From NCBI GenBank assembly GCA_903895195.1, contig CAITSZ010000032.1, positions 1-64,000 of the forward strand: a stretch of 64,000 nucleotides of DNA, given 5' to 3'. Position 1 is the first letter of the stretch; each line of letters starts with the position of its first letter. The stretch is from an uncultured Chlorobiaceae bacterium (GTDB taxonomy: Bacteria > Bacteroidota > Chlorobiia > Chlorobiales > Chlorobiaceae). The notes below the pieces were generated by a model. The model was not told where the DNA came from. It made no database searches and saw only the letters and a list, made by a program, of their open reading frames with translations. The position numbers were made by a program, and so were the translations under genes. Positions 18,026-26,753 of the stretch are shown piece by piece.

Positions 18026-19111
18026 TTAGTCTTTGTCGTTATCTTCACTGCCTGATTTTGCCTTTTTTACCGCTGTAACTGCTGCATGCGCGGCTGCACC
18101 TGCTGCTGCTGCACCGACGGCGATGACTCCGATCTTGTCGGCATTACTGTCACTGCCGAGGAATGGAACTTCGGCAAGTCTGGTGTAGAAAGGCCCCTTA
18201 TCCCAGAAGTTCGGCTCGGAACAGCCGATGCATGGATGACCGGAACCGATGGGGAAACTGGTTCCGCCGTTCCACTGTATTTTTGAACAAGAGTTATAGG
18301 TGGTCGGGCCTTTGCATCCCATCTTGTAGAGGCACCAGCCTTTTCTGGTTGCTTCATCATCAAAGCTTCTGACAAACTGACCTGCCTCAAAAAATGCACG
18401 ACGATAGCATTTGTCGTGAATCCTTGTGTTGTAGAATGCTTTTGGACGACCGAAGCGGTCGAGTTCAGGAAGGGTACCGAATGTATGGAAGTGTGTGACG
18501 ACGCCGGTCATAACCTCAGAGATAGGCGGACAACCCGGCACTTTGACGATGGGCTTGTCCTTGATAATATCGGAAATAGGGACTGCTCCTGATGGATTAG
18601 GATGTGCATTCTGTACGCAGCCGAATGATGCACAGGCTCCCCAGGCTATAATTGCTGCAGCATCGGCAGCCGTCTCTTTAACAGTGTTGAGGAATGAATC
18701 GCCCCCTACCATACAATACACGCCATCATCTTTAGTGGAGATGTTGCCTTCAATAGCAAGGATGTATTTTCCCTTGTAATCTTTCATGGTCTTGCGACGA
18801 ACATCTTCAAGCTGATGGCCGGCAGCTGCACTGAGCACGTCATCGTAATCAAGGGAGATCATGTTGAAGATGAGATCTTCAATAGTGGGGTGTGAAGAGC
18901 GGATAAATGATTCGGAACAGCAGGTACACTCAAGACCATGGAGCCATATGACAGGTGTTCGTGGTTTTTTTTCCATGGCCTCAACAATGCTTGGCACCAT
19001 CGAGGGAGAGAGGCCGAGATAGACAGAGGTAAGAGAGCAGAACTTCAGAAAATCCCTGCGGCTTACTCCTCCGGCCTTGAACACTTCGGCAAAGGACTGA
19101 TTGCTTTGCAT
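18026..19111 (-). CDS. hupS: [NiFe]-hydrogenase small subunit with extra proximal-cluster cysteines
   Basis: 361 aa Fe-S subunit. A Tat signal is present (SRRDFLKF, residues 17-24) followed by a hydrophobic stretch. The proximal cluster region reads LECTCCSES (Cys62, 64, 65) and [11 protein letters not shown] (Cys160, Cys165). The extra cysteines at 64 and 165 are those that build the [4Fe-3S] cluster of O2-tolerant group 1d enzymes. Medial/distal ligands lie in [26 protein letters not shown] and [11 protein letters not shown]. First gene of hupSLC. Confidence 0.93.
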   Translation of the reverse strand: MQSNQSFAEVFKAGGVSRRDFLKFCSLTSVYLGLSPSMVPSIVEAMEKKPRTPVIWLHGLECTCCSESFIRSSHPTIEDLIFNMISLDYDDVLSAAAGHQLEDVRRKTMKDYKGKYILAIEGNISTKDDGVYCMVGGDSFLNTVKETAADAAAIIAWGACASFGCVQNAHPNPSGAVPISDIIKDKPIVKVPGCPPISEVMTGVVTHFHTFGTLPELDRFGRPKAFYNTRIHDKCYRRAFFEAGQFVRSFDDEATRKGWCLYKMGCKGPTTYNSCSKIQWNGGTSFPIGSGHPCIGCSEPNFWDKGPFYTRLAEVPFLGSDSNADKIGVIAVGAAAAGAAAHAAVTAVKKAKSGSEDNDKD

Positions 19112-19504
19112 TTTACCTCCGTTTTATAAAAATCAGATTATCAGAAAGCAAATTGTACTAATATTGTTAGGAATGTAATGGAATATACCGAAAAGGTTAG
19201 CGGCTATTGACAGAAAAGCAATTACTTACGAAAATAACAATTGTTCATTACAATACCATGAGAAATCAGTTGGCGGGTTTCGAAGTGCTGAGGGACGAGG
19301 GACGAGGGACGAGTGCTGAGTGCTGAGTTCTGAGGGACGAGTGCTGAGTGCTGAGTGCTGAGTGCTGAGTGCTGGGTGTTGAGGGCTGAGTGCTGAGATT
19401 GAGGAGAGTGGGCAAGTGAAAGCAAGACAGTTGGCAGTTGGCAGTGGGCAGTGGGCAGTTGGCAAGGGGGGATTGAATGCGGTTGGCATTGGGATTAGTT
19501 TATT
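19112..19504. other. hupS upstream region plus heptamer array
   Basis: The first 130 or so bases should hold the hup promoter (AT-rich, no element I would commit to). A long heptamer array follows, and then the 3' end of the methyltransferase-like gene. No gene seen. Confidence 0.7.
19284..19466. repeat. heptamer array at left edge of accessory block
   Basis: Plus strand: (GTGCTGA)n with gggacga variants (about 18 units), a purine-rich spacer (gaggagagtgggcaagtgaaagcaagaca), then (GGCAGTT/G)n. The right end of the accessory block carries the same modules at 35535..35636. Confidence 0.9.
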
Positions 19505-20200
19505 CTAATAGAGGTATGGAATAACCCGCCGAGTTTGCGCTGCGTAGGCTTCATATTCGGGAAAAGAATCTTTTAAGACTTGTTCTTCGTAGTGTATACG
19601 TGCAAACTGCATCGCCGTCTGCGCAATAAAAAGAAGTACTGCCTGCCATGAAAGAAAATTGATTACAGTTCCAAGAATTGCAAGCATTTCGATCAAATAT
19701 AACGGATGACGCACTATTGAATAAGGACCACGCGTCACAAGCTTTCGTCCTTCCGGCAGAATCGAAAAAGAACGCCCGAGCCAGAACAATATCCACACGG
19801 CAAGTATGTTGCTCACAATAATAAGAAAACAAGATAAAATGCGCGCCCATAAAGGCAAATCTTCGCATGGCCCTATCAGTATCAACGGCAATAGCATAAA
19901 GGCTCCCAGAATTGAAGCTATTGCAGGTTTTGTGCCCGCAAATTTAGTAACTGCAGGCAAACGTACCACGTAAAGCACTGCAACTGTCAAGGAATATAGA
20001 GCCATTGAAAAACCGGAGAGTGCATTACTTATAAAGTAAATTTGCGGTAAGTGGGGATCAAAACCTTTCAGGTGTTTTATGCCATATTGCAGACAAAGCA
20101 CTGCTGAAAAGGCGAAATACCCCCCGAGCAGAGATCGGACTAAACAATCCCGCCAGAAAGCAGAACTTTGATTTTTATTTTTTTTATTCGAAACAGACAT
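19505..20200 (-). CDS. isoprenylcysteine carboxyl methyltransferase-like membrane protein
   Basis: 231 aa with several membrane helices. The C-terminal half carries the ICMT/PEMT SAM-binding pattern: LVTRGPYSIVRHPLYLIEM, then a membrane hairpin and the acidic HYEEQVLKDSFPEYEAYAAQTRRVIP end. Bacterial members of this family have no settled substrate. It is the last gene of the tad-direction block and overlaps the end of the GT87 gene by 17 bases. Confidence 0.75.
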   Translation of the reverse strand: MSVSNKKNKNQSSAFWRDCLVRSLLGGYFAFSAVLCLQYGIKHLKGFDPHLPQIYFISNALSGFSMALYSLTVAVLYVVRLPAVTKFAGTKPAIASILGAFMLLPLILIGPCEDLPLWARILSCFLIIVSNILAVWILFWLGRSFSILPEGRKLVTRGPYSIVRHPLYLIEMLAILGTVINFLSWQAVLLFIAQTAMQFARIHYEEQVLKDSFPEYEAYAAQTRRVIPYLY

Positions 20201-21389
20201 CAAGCACGCCTCCCGTATCTTTTTTTGAAACCGGCGCAGCCCGCCGGACCGTTATCCACAATAGGCTGCAAAGCACCAGAGGCCCGATCTGGACACTCGA
20301 AGCTACAGCTATCGGTGCAATCAGCATCGGCAAAGACCATGCAGCTACCAGCACTTCACGCTCTCCACGCAGCCAACCGTTACGAAGCCCGTTCATTGCA
20401 AGCCATGCGATGGGGAAGGCTAACCATGCCAGGTCGGAATCAAATACGTATGGGCTGACCAGAAAGGTTGCAGTCATCAGGGCTGCACCCCGCAAATTCC
20501 AGTCCTGGCAACGGCGCCACACACGCAATACGACGATCACGGCCCCCGCAGCAACAATACAATGGACAACGTAGGCCTCTCGGACAGGAATTCCGAGCTG
20601 ACGAGCGAAAGCAAACATAGAGGGTGTTTTCGGCCAAAGAAAAGATCCGTTTTCCAGTAATAGTCGCGCATAGCCAAGATTTGCGAGGAATCTCGTCAGT
20701 ACAGCGGTTCCCAGAATGCCGGTACCAAGGGCCGTAAAAGTGATTGCTGTCACGGCGGCAGTTATAAATGTTCGCCACGCTCCAATAGCGATTAATGCAA
20801 CTGGAAATAGAAGAGCAAGGTGAGGCTTGATAGCAAGCAGGCCGATGAATAGCCCAGACAGTAAAGGCCTTCGCTCAACGCAGAGCAGTGCTGCACCAGC
20901 GATAGCTGCTGTCAGGAATGCGTTCTGGCCTTGTATGAGGGTTATCCACAATCCGGAAAAAGCGGCGAGGCACCACATCGCAGTGCTGCCTCGGACGATG
21001 CTGCGCAACACCAGGATATAGGCGCCCAGAGTTGACAACATGAAGGTCCAGTATGCGGCTATGTAGGGCAGTAACGCCAAGGGAAGAACAACAAGGTAGA
21101 ACGAAGGTGGGTATAACCATACATAAACGACTCGCGATTCTGGTACTGCAATTTGCTGGGCCTTGAATAGTAAACCAATGCTGTAGGCATCTTGAGCATG
21201 TCCTGCCAAGGCAATATGAGATGCAGCCCATAAGTGAATAAAGTCGGCACCAAGCGGATTCCCATTCAGGTCAACAATATTTTTCGACCTAAAAACCCAC
21301 GCCAGGCAAATTATAAGAAATAGAGCAAGAATGATGCGGGGATAGATTGAGAGGCGCTCTTGATTAAGCCAATGCGCGTGTGCTTTCAT
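20184..21389 (-). CDS. GT87-type (DUF2029) integral-membrane glycosyltransferase
   Basis: 401 aa, about ten membrane helices. Near the N-terminus LGADFIHLWAASHIAL places an Asp after the first helix, as in GT-C enzymes that use polyprenyl-phosphate mannose or arabinose. The family match (PPSFYLVVLPLALLPY, then QGQNAFLTAAIAGAALL) is to GT87 proteins. Its place beside the pilus genes suggests envelope or pilus glycosylation (inference). Confidence 0.75.
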   Translation of the reverse strand: MKAHAHWLNQERLSIYPRIILALFLIICLAWVFRSKNIVDLNGNPLGADFIHLWAASHIALAGHAQDAYSIGLLFKAQQIAVPESRVVYVWLYPPSFYLVVLPLALLPYIAAYWTFMLSTLGAYILVLRSIVRGSTAMWCLAAFSGLWITLIQGQNAFLTAAIAGAALLCVERRPLLSGLFIGLLAIKPHLALLFPVALIAIGAWRTFITAAVTAITFTALGTGILGTAVLTRFLANLGYARLLLENGSFLWPKTPSMFAFARQLGIPVREAYVVHCIVAAGAVIVVLRVWRRCQDWNLRGAALMTATFLVSPYVFDSDLAWLAFPIAWLAMNGLRNGWLRGEREVLVAAWSLPMLIAPIAVASSVQIGPLVLCSLLWITVRRAAPVSKKDTGGVLDVCFE

Positions 21390-21497
21390 GGTACCTTCCC
21401 TATATTTCGCATTGTTTCATGCTCATTGATTTCAGTCAGTCTCAGCAGTGATTTTTGGGTTATGCCGTGGGGCTCAGCGCTCCAGGGAATAAGCAGC

Positions 21498-22202
21498 CTA
21501 CAAGCCCCATAAAAGTGCCGCCACCACTATGGCAGGACCAAATGGCCACTCGGCCTCGGAGCTAAGGCCTTTGAAACGGCGCCACAACAAATACCAGACG
21601 ACGGTAAGCAGACTGGCCCACAACACTACGTAAAGCACGCCGACCATGCCCCACCAGGTGGCAAGTGCAGCCAGGAGTTTGAGGTCACCACCACCGATAC
21701 CACTTTCGCCTTTGATGCGTTGGAAGAGCCAGGCAAGCCCGCCCATAAGGCCCAGCACCACGAAGGCCGATGCTGCACTAACGAGGAGGTTGTGGGGGGT
21801 AAACCCGGCATAACTGCTGGCCAGGCCCGCCACTCCCAGCGGCAGGACAACCAAGTCCGGCAACATGGTAGTGTCCCAGTCAATGAGGGCGAGCAACACC
21901 AGAGTGCTGGCCAAACCGGCCCCTGACAGCACAGCCCAGAATGCCGGGTGGCAGGCGGTGTCGGCCGCATAGGCCCACAAGCAGGCGTTGACCAACGGCA
22001 CCCACAAGCGTCGGAAGAGTGGAACGGGCTGCTTCACGCCACCGCCGGGGCCATGCCATGCGTTACAGGGGTCTTTGGCGCCCTGCAAAACTTTGCGTGG
22101 AATGATGCGGGCCAAGGGCACCAACCACAAACCAACCCACGCACCGGCCAACCACCACGGCCAGTGTGCCCAGAGGAGTCGCAACATGTAGCTCAGGCTC
22201 AT
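21498..22202 (-). CDS. prepilin peptidase of the Tad locus (TadV/CpaA/PilD-like)
   Basis: 234 aa, multi-spanning A24 aspartyl peptidase that cleaves Flp and pseudopilin leaders. Catalytic Asp residues: ALIDWDTTMLPD and GIGGGDLKLLAAL. It is longer than usual CpaA (about 170 aa) and has a PilD-like N-terminal extension, yet without the CxxC pairs of classical PilD. N-methylation by this protein is therefore doubtful. Only 7 bases from tadC, and rich in GC compared with the flanking hup and nuo genes. Confidence 0.83.
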   Translation of the reverse strand: MSLSYMLRLLWAHWPWWLAGAWVGLWLVPLARIIPRKVLQGAKDPCNAWHGPGGGVKQPVPLFRRLWVPLVNACLWAYAADTACHPAFWAVLSGAGLASTLVLLALIDWDTTMLPDLVVLPLGVAGLASSYAGFTPHNLLVSAASAFVVLGLMGGLAWLFQRIKGESGIGGGDLKLLAALATWWGMVGVLYVVLWASLLTVVWYLLWRRFKGLSSEAEWPFGPAIVVAALLWGL

Positions 22203-22209
22203 GGCGGGC

Positions 22210-23142
22210 TTATTTGAAGGCTTGAATAACCTGAATGATTGCCGGCCCCAGCAGCACCATCATGAGCGTCGGGAAAATAAACAAGATGAGCGGCACCAGC
22301 ATTTTGACGGACATTTTGGCGGCAAGCTCTTCGGCGCGCTGGGTGCGGCGTGAGCGCATCATGTCGGACTGCACCCGCAGCGATTCGGCCAGACTGGTGC
22401 CGAATTTTTCGGCCTGTATGAGCATGGAGACGAGGTCTTCCAGGTCTTCGAGGAGTGAGCGCAGTGCCAGGTTGCGAAAGGCTTCGATGCGGGTCGCGCC
22501 GGCGCGCATTTCGAGAGCTGAGAGGTAAAACTCCTGGGCCAGGTCGGGGTTGGTGTAGGTCATTTCGTGCGATATGCGGGCTATGGCGGCATCTATGCTC
22601 ATGCCTGACTCGGTGCAGATGACCATGAGGTCGATCATGTCGGGCAGGCTGCTGCGCATGCGTTCGATACGCTTTTTTGTGATGAGGCGCAGCAGCAATT
22701 CGGGCAGGTAGTAGCCTGCTGCAGCTGTGAGGAGCACGAACAACAAGCCGAGAGCGAAGGTGATTTGGTGCTGGGTCAAATACAGAAACAAAGCCAGTAA
22801 GAGCGGCAGCACCACTGAGAGCAGGGTTTTGACGGCGAAGTAGTACTGAGGTGCTGTTTTGTTGCGAATGCCGGCTTGCAAAAACTTGATTTGAACGCTG
22901 GAGCTTTGCCACCCTTCTTCCGGGAGTGAGAGTTTAGAGAGGATGTTGATAACTGTGGCTACTTTATGGGTGTTGGTCGTTTTGGACAAGGAGGTATCGG
23001 CCGTTGCCCTGCCTTGGCGAATGATTTGGGTGAGGCGTTTTTGGAGGGCGTTGCCAAAAGCGAAATTGTACAACGCAAGCACAACCAGGGCGACAGCGGT
23101 CCCCGAGAGCACGATGGTTATAATTTTCAGGATGGCTTGCAT
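22210..23142 (-). CDS. tadC: Tad pilus inner-membrane platform protein TadC
   Basis: 310 aa GspF-type (T2SSF) membrane protein. The cytoplasmic helical domain MRSSLPDMIDLMVICTESGMSIDAAI is typical of TadC, flanked by paired N- and C-terminal membrane helices (LALFLYLTQHQ; LVPLILFIFPTLMMVLLGPAII). With TadB it forms the platform that CpaF turns or pushes to build the Flp pilus. 18 bases from tadB. Confidence 0.87.
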   Translation of the reverse strand: MQAILKIITIVLSGTAVALVVLALYNFAFGNALQKRLTQIIRQGRATADTSLSKTTNTHKVATVINILSKLSLPEEGWQSSSVQIKFLQAGIRNKTAPQYYFAVKTLLSVVLPLLLALFLYLTQHQITFALGLLFVLLTAAAGYYLPELLLRLITKKRIERMRSSLPDMIDLMVICTESGMSIDAAIARISHEMTYTNPDLAQEFYLSALEMRAGATRIEAFRNLALRSLLEDLEDLVSMLIQAEKFGTSLAESLRVQSDMMRSRRTQRAEELAAKMSVKMLVPLILFIFPTLMMVLLGPAIIQVIQAFK

Positions 23143-23160
23143 GGTGACGGATGGATAGGG

Positions 23161-24117
23161 TTAAACCTTTATTTTGACGATGCGGTTGAGCAGAAAGAAG
23201 CCGACAGACATGAGCCCGCCTCCGATGAGGATGAGGGTATGGCCCTGGGAAGTGGTAAAGAGCACCCCCATGTAGCCGGGGTTTATGAGCCCCAGAATAC
23301 CGCCGAGCGCAAACGGCATACTGCCCAGTACCCATTCTGATGCGCGTCCCTCGGCTGAGAGCGTGCGAATTTTGCCGCGCAGTTTGATGCGTTCGCGTAA
23401 GGTTCCGGCCAATCCATCGAGTAGTTCTGTGAGGTTGCCGCCAGTTTCGTGCTGGATCTTGAGCGAGATAACAAAGAAATTGAGGTCGTAGCTTTGAACG
23501 CGATCGGCGAGCTGGTCAATGGCGTCTTTGAAGGGGATGCCGAAGGAGATTTCATCGAAAACGGTTTTGAATTCGTGACCTATGGGGTCGGGGAACTCCT
23601 TGCCTACCATGCCGATGGCCGAAGTAAGGCCGTGGCCGGCGCGCATTGCGCGCGCGATGTAGTCGAGCGTTTCCGGAAGTTTGTCTCCGAAGGCCTCGCG
23701 ACGTTTGTTGGATTGTCGAGACAACCACAGAACCGGCGTGCTGGCGATGCCGACGGCAAGCACGAGCAGGAGAAGGAGGTTGGTTTTGAGCAGGAGTCCC
23801 AGCACCGCAACAGCGGTAAACAAGGCGAGCATGAGGCCCATTAAGCGCCGGGGAGTGAGCCGGCTGTGGGAGCGTTTGACCAGGTTTTCGAGTTGCTCAA
23901 ATGTTCGGAAGCGTGAGCGCAGCCAGATTTCGAGTGCACTGTCATGCGCGGTACTGAGGCTTTGCCCACCCAGCTGAACGGCATTGTGGATGGCCTGCAA
24001 GCGCTTTTTTTTTGCCTGGCTGCGGCGGTCGAAAAAGTGGGCCCACACCCAATAGAGCAGCAGCATGATGAGCATGAGTGACGCAAAAGCAGTGAATGGT
24101 ATCAAAAACGTTGTCAT
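23161..24117 (-). CDS. tadB: Tad pilus inner-membrane platform protein TadB
   Basis: 318 aa, partner of TadC. N-terminal membrane helix, basic linker (RRSQAKKKRLQ), two further helices around 115-150, the T2SSF core KLPETLDYIARAMRAGHGLTSAI, and two C-terminal helices. The core's ISLKIQHETGGNLTELLDGLAGTLRER segment is highly characteristic of TadB. Separated from cpaF by 14 bases. Confidence 0.87.
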   Translation of the reverse strand: MTTFLIPFTAFASLMLIMLLLYWVWAHFFDRRSQAKKKRLQAIHNAVQLGGQSLSTAHDSALEIWLRSRFRTFEQLENLVKRSHSRLTPRRLMGLMLALFTAVAVLGLLLKTNLLLLLVLAVGIASTPVLWLSRQSNKRREAFGDKLPETLDYIARAMRAGHGLTSAIGMVGKEFPDPIGHEFKTVFDEISFGIPFKDAIDQLADRVQSYDLNFFVISLKIQHETGGNLTELLDGLAGTLRERIKLRGKIRTLSAEGRASEWVLGSMPFALGGILGLINPGYMGVLFTTSQGHTLILIGGGLMSVGFFLLNRIVKIKV

Positions 24118-24131
24118 AATGTGCTCATAGG

Positions 24132-25589
24132 TTAGTCGTTGGGGCCGGGGTCGAAGATACCGTCACTGAGGCTGATGCCGTAGGTGCGGAATTTTTCAGA
24201 GACTTTGGGGCGAAGGCCCGTGGCTCTGAATATTCCCTGCACAGATCCTCCAGGGCTGGTGCCAGTGCGCTTGAAGGAAAAGATTTCCTGGGTGGTTATG
24301 ATATCGCCTTCCATACCGCTGATTTCTTCGATGCTGGTGATCTTGCGGGTACCGTCATTGAGTCGTGTGGCCTGAACGATAAAGTGAATCGACGAGGCAA
24401 TGAGCTGGCGCAGGGCTTTGCTGGGTATAGTGAGGCCTCCCATGCCCACCAGATTTTCGAGCCGGGCCAGCGCATCCCGCGGGGTGTTGGCGTGAATGGT
24501 GGTGAGCGAACCCTCGTGCCCGGTGTTCATGGCTTGCAGCATGTCGATAACCTCGGCACTACGAACCTCGCCCAGCACGATGCGGTCGGGCCTCATGCGC
24601 AGGCAGTTTTTCACAAGTGCGCGCATGGTGATTTCGCCTTTACCTTCGATGTTTGGTGTACGCGTTTCCAGGCGAATGACGTGATCCTGCTGAAGCTGCA
24701 GTTCGGCAGTGTCTTCGATGGTGACGATGCGTTCGTCGGTGGGAATATAGCTCGAGAAAATGTTGAGCAGCGTGGTTTTACCCGTACCGGTGCCACCGGA
24801 AATTATGATGTTGCACTTGACTTTAACCAGAGCTGACAAGAGTTCGGCCATCGGGGCAGTAAGTGTGTTTTTTTGAATGAGGTCGCTCATCTGCAGGGGC
24901 ACAACCGAAAAGCGCCGAATAGTGAGGACTGGACCATTGAGAGCCAATGGCGGAATAATGGCGTTGACACGCGACCCATCGGGCAGGCGGGCATCGGCCA
25001 TGGGGGTGGATTCATCGATGCGCCGTCCCACACGAGAGACGATTTTGTCGATGATTTTCATCAGGTGTGCATCGTCGTTGAAGCGGATGTCGGTGAGTTG
25101 AATGCGTCCGCTTTTTTCGACATAGACCTTTTGGTAGCCGTTGACCATGATTTCAGAAATGGTGGGGTCGGCCAGCAATGGCTCCAAAGGGCCCAGACCC
25201 ATGATTTCGTTTGTGAGGTCGGCCACCAATTTGGCGCGCTCCTGGTTATTGAGGCGGGTGGAGTCTTCTTCGATAAGCGTGATAAGCAAAACCCCAAGCT
25301 CTTTGCGCAGCTGCTCGGGAGTCAGGCTTTCGATGGAGTTGAGGTCGATGCGGGTAAGCAGCTTTTGGTGCAGCTTCAATTTTGTCGCGTAATAGTCAAC
25401 CCCCGGTGATGCTGTGGTTTTTATCGCCGGTGCCGCTGCCGGCAAAGGTGGAGCCTCAACCACATGAGCTTGTGACGGCGCCTCAATGGTTGCTGGCACC
25501 TCAGTGCTTGCTGGCACCGATGGAGGTGGTGCTGCAACCCGTTTGGTGGAGAGGTTCCAGAGAGCTATTTGATCTTTAAGCGTTGCCAT
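24132..25589 (-). CDS. cpaF: Tad pilus secretion ATPase CpaF/TadA
   Basis: 485 aa type II/IV secretion hexameric ATPase that powers Flp pilus assembly. Walker [11 protein letters not shown], Asp box [10 protein letters not shown], Walker [12 protein letters not shown] and the His box [18 protein letters not shown] are all intact. The N-terminal 60 residues are Pro/Ala-rich and unlike the core. It overlaps the 3' end of cpaE by 25 bases, so translation is probably coupled. Confidence 0.92.
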   Translation of the reverse strand: MATLKDQIALWNLSTKRVAAPPPSVPASTEVPATIEAPSQAHVVEAPPLPAAAPAIKTTASPGVDYYATKLKLHQKLLTRIDLNSIESLTPEQLRKELGVLLITLIEEDSTRLNNQERAKLVADLTNEIMGLGPLEPLLADPTISEIMVNGYQKVYVEKSGRIQLTDIRFNDDAHLMKIIDKIVSRVGRRIDESTPMADARLPDGSRVNAIIPPLALNGPVLTIRRFSVVPLQMSDLIQKNTLTAPMAELLSALVKVKCNIIISGGTGTGKTTLLNIFSSYIPTDERIVTIEDTAELQLQQDHVIRLETRTPNIEGKGEITMRALVKNCLRMRPDRIVLGEVRSAEVIDMLQAMNTGHEGSLTTIHANTPRDALARLENLVGMGGLTIPSKALRQLIASSIHFIVQATRLNDGTRKITSIEEISGMEGDIITTQEIFSFKRTGTSPGGSVQGIFRATGLRPKVSEKFRTYGISLSDGIFDPGPND

Positions 25590-26710
25590 AGCGAGAGTTT
25601 ACGATGAGTGGAGCCTGTGAGATTCGCAGCCCAGTCAACGATTGTGTTGGAAAGTTTGGATTTTGGTGCCACTTGGAGGAAGGGCTGACCAATCAAGAGG
25701 GATTCCTGCACGGCTTCTACGTCGGAGGGGAAAGTATGGTTGATTGGCCTGCCTATGACTTTTTCGATTTCGATAGTGGAGAGGGGAACACTTTTGTCAG
25801 CACGGTTGAGGATGATTTCAATGTGCGACATGGGTGTTTCAAATTCCTTCCAGAGTTTGAGGAGTTGGCTCGCCCGGCGCAGCGAGGGCAGCGATGGGGT
25901 TAATACGATACAGAATTCGTTAAGGTGCTCGAGAACCCAGACGCCGACCTGATCGAAAGATGAGCCAAAGTCAAGCAGAATGTAGTCGTAAAAGTTGGTG
26001 GCAATGTGAATGAGTTCGCTCACGCGATCGGGTTCGATTCGAATGATTTTTTCGAACGTGGTGGGAGAGGGGATGAGGTCGAGCCTGGGGTTGAGGTGCT
26101 GCACCATGCTGTCGAGCAGCGAAAGGTCGAGCCGGTCGGATTGAGTGGAAATATCCGCCAGATCCTGAGGGTGGTTATCTCCGGTGAGGTACATGTCGAG
26201 GTCGCCAAAGGGTAATGAGATATCGACAGCAAGCACACGGGTGCCGGCCTCTTGTGAGAGAGCAAAGGCTAAGTTGGCTGCAATGAAAGAGCTGCCATCC
26301 CCCCCTTTGGAAGAGACAAATCCAAAAACCTGACCCTGCCTTGTGCTGGCACCTTTGGATCGAAGGTGAACGCGTTCGATAACTTGCCGTATGGTTTCGG
26401 AAGCGCTGTCGACAATGACGTCACGCACACCTGCGCGCATAAGAGATAACAAAAGTTCGGGCTGTGCTTGCGGGTGAAGGGTCGCAATGGCGGATTGCGG
26501 TAGAGCGAGACAGAGTTTCTCTACCTCTTGAAGGTATTGCGGCTCGGTGGGTTCAAAGCCCACGAGAAATACGAGGTCGGGTTTTTGTGCTGTGAGTTGG
26601 CCCACCATAACCTGTGGCCCGCCCACCAGTCGGACTACCTGGTGTTGACCAAGTTCAAGTTGTTTATCGGGAACCTCCCAAGGCCGGGGAGAGTAAGTAA
26701 CAATATTCAT
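25565..26710 (-). CDS. cpaE: Tad pilus localisation ATPase CpaE/TadZ
   Basis: 381 aa. N-terminal atypical receiver-like domain (ALPQSAIATLHPQ, LMRAGVRDVIVDS) followed by a MinD/ParA-like ATPase. The deviant Walker A is SSKGGDGSSF, with Ser replacing the usual Lys-Thr pair, while the first Lys typical of ParA-type P-loops is kept. TadZ variants with altered P-loops are known. The protein places the Tad machine at the cell pole. The start is 43 bases from the tadG stop. Confidence 0.85.
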   Translation of the reverse strand: MNIVTYSPRPWEVPDKQLELGQHQVVRLVGGPQVMVGQLTAQKPDLVFLVGFEPTEPQYLQEVEKLCLALPQSAIATLHPQAQPELLLSLMRAGVRDVIVDSASETIRQVIERVHLRSKGASTRQGQVFGFVSSKGGDGSSFIAANLAFALSQEAGTRVLAVDISLPFGDLDMYLTGDNHPQDLADISTQSDRLDLSLLDSMVQHLNPRLDLIPSPTTFEKIIRIEPDRVSELIHIATNFYDYILLDFGSSFDQVGVWVLEHLNEFCIVLTPSLPSLRRASQLLKLWKEFETPMSHIEIILNRADKSVPLSTIEIEKVIGRPINHTFPSDVEAVQESLLIGQPFLQVAPKSKLSNTIVDWAANLTGSTHRKLSLWQRLKIK

Positions 26711-26753
26711 CTGTGTTTATTGGTCCAGTATGGGTGGAGTGTAGGCTCTCATG

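Noticed and set aside
19284-19466. Resemblance of the arrays to a CRISPR array
   Set aside because: Units are contiguous 7-mers with no unique spacers, and there are no cas genes in the window.
19226-19489. Minus-strand frames with SALSTQH-type peptide upstream of hupS
   Set aside because: Low-complexity translation of the array only.
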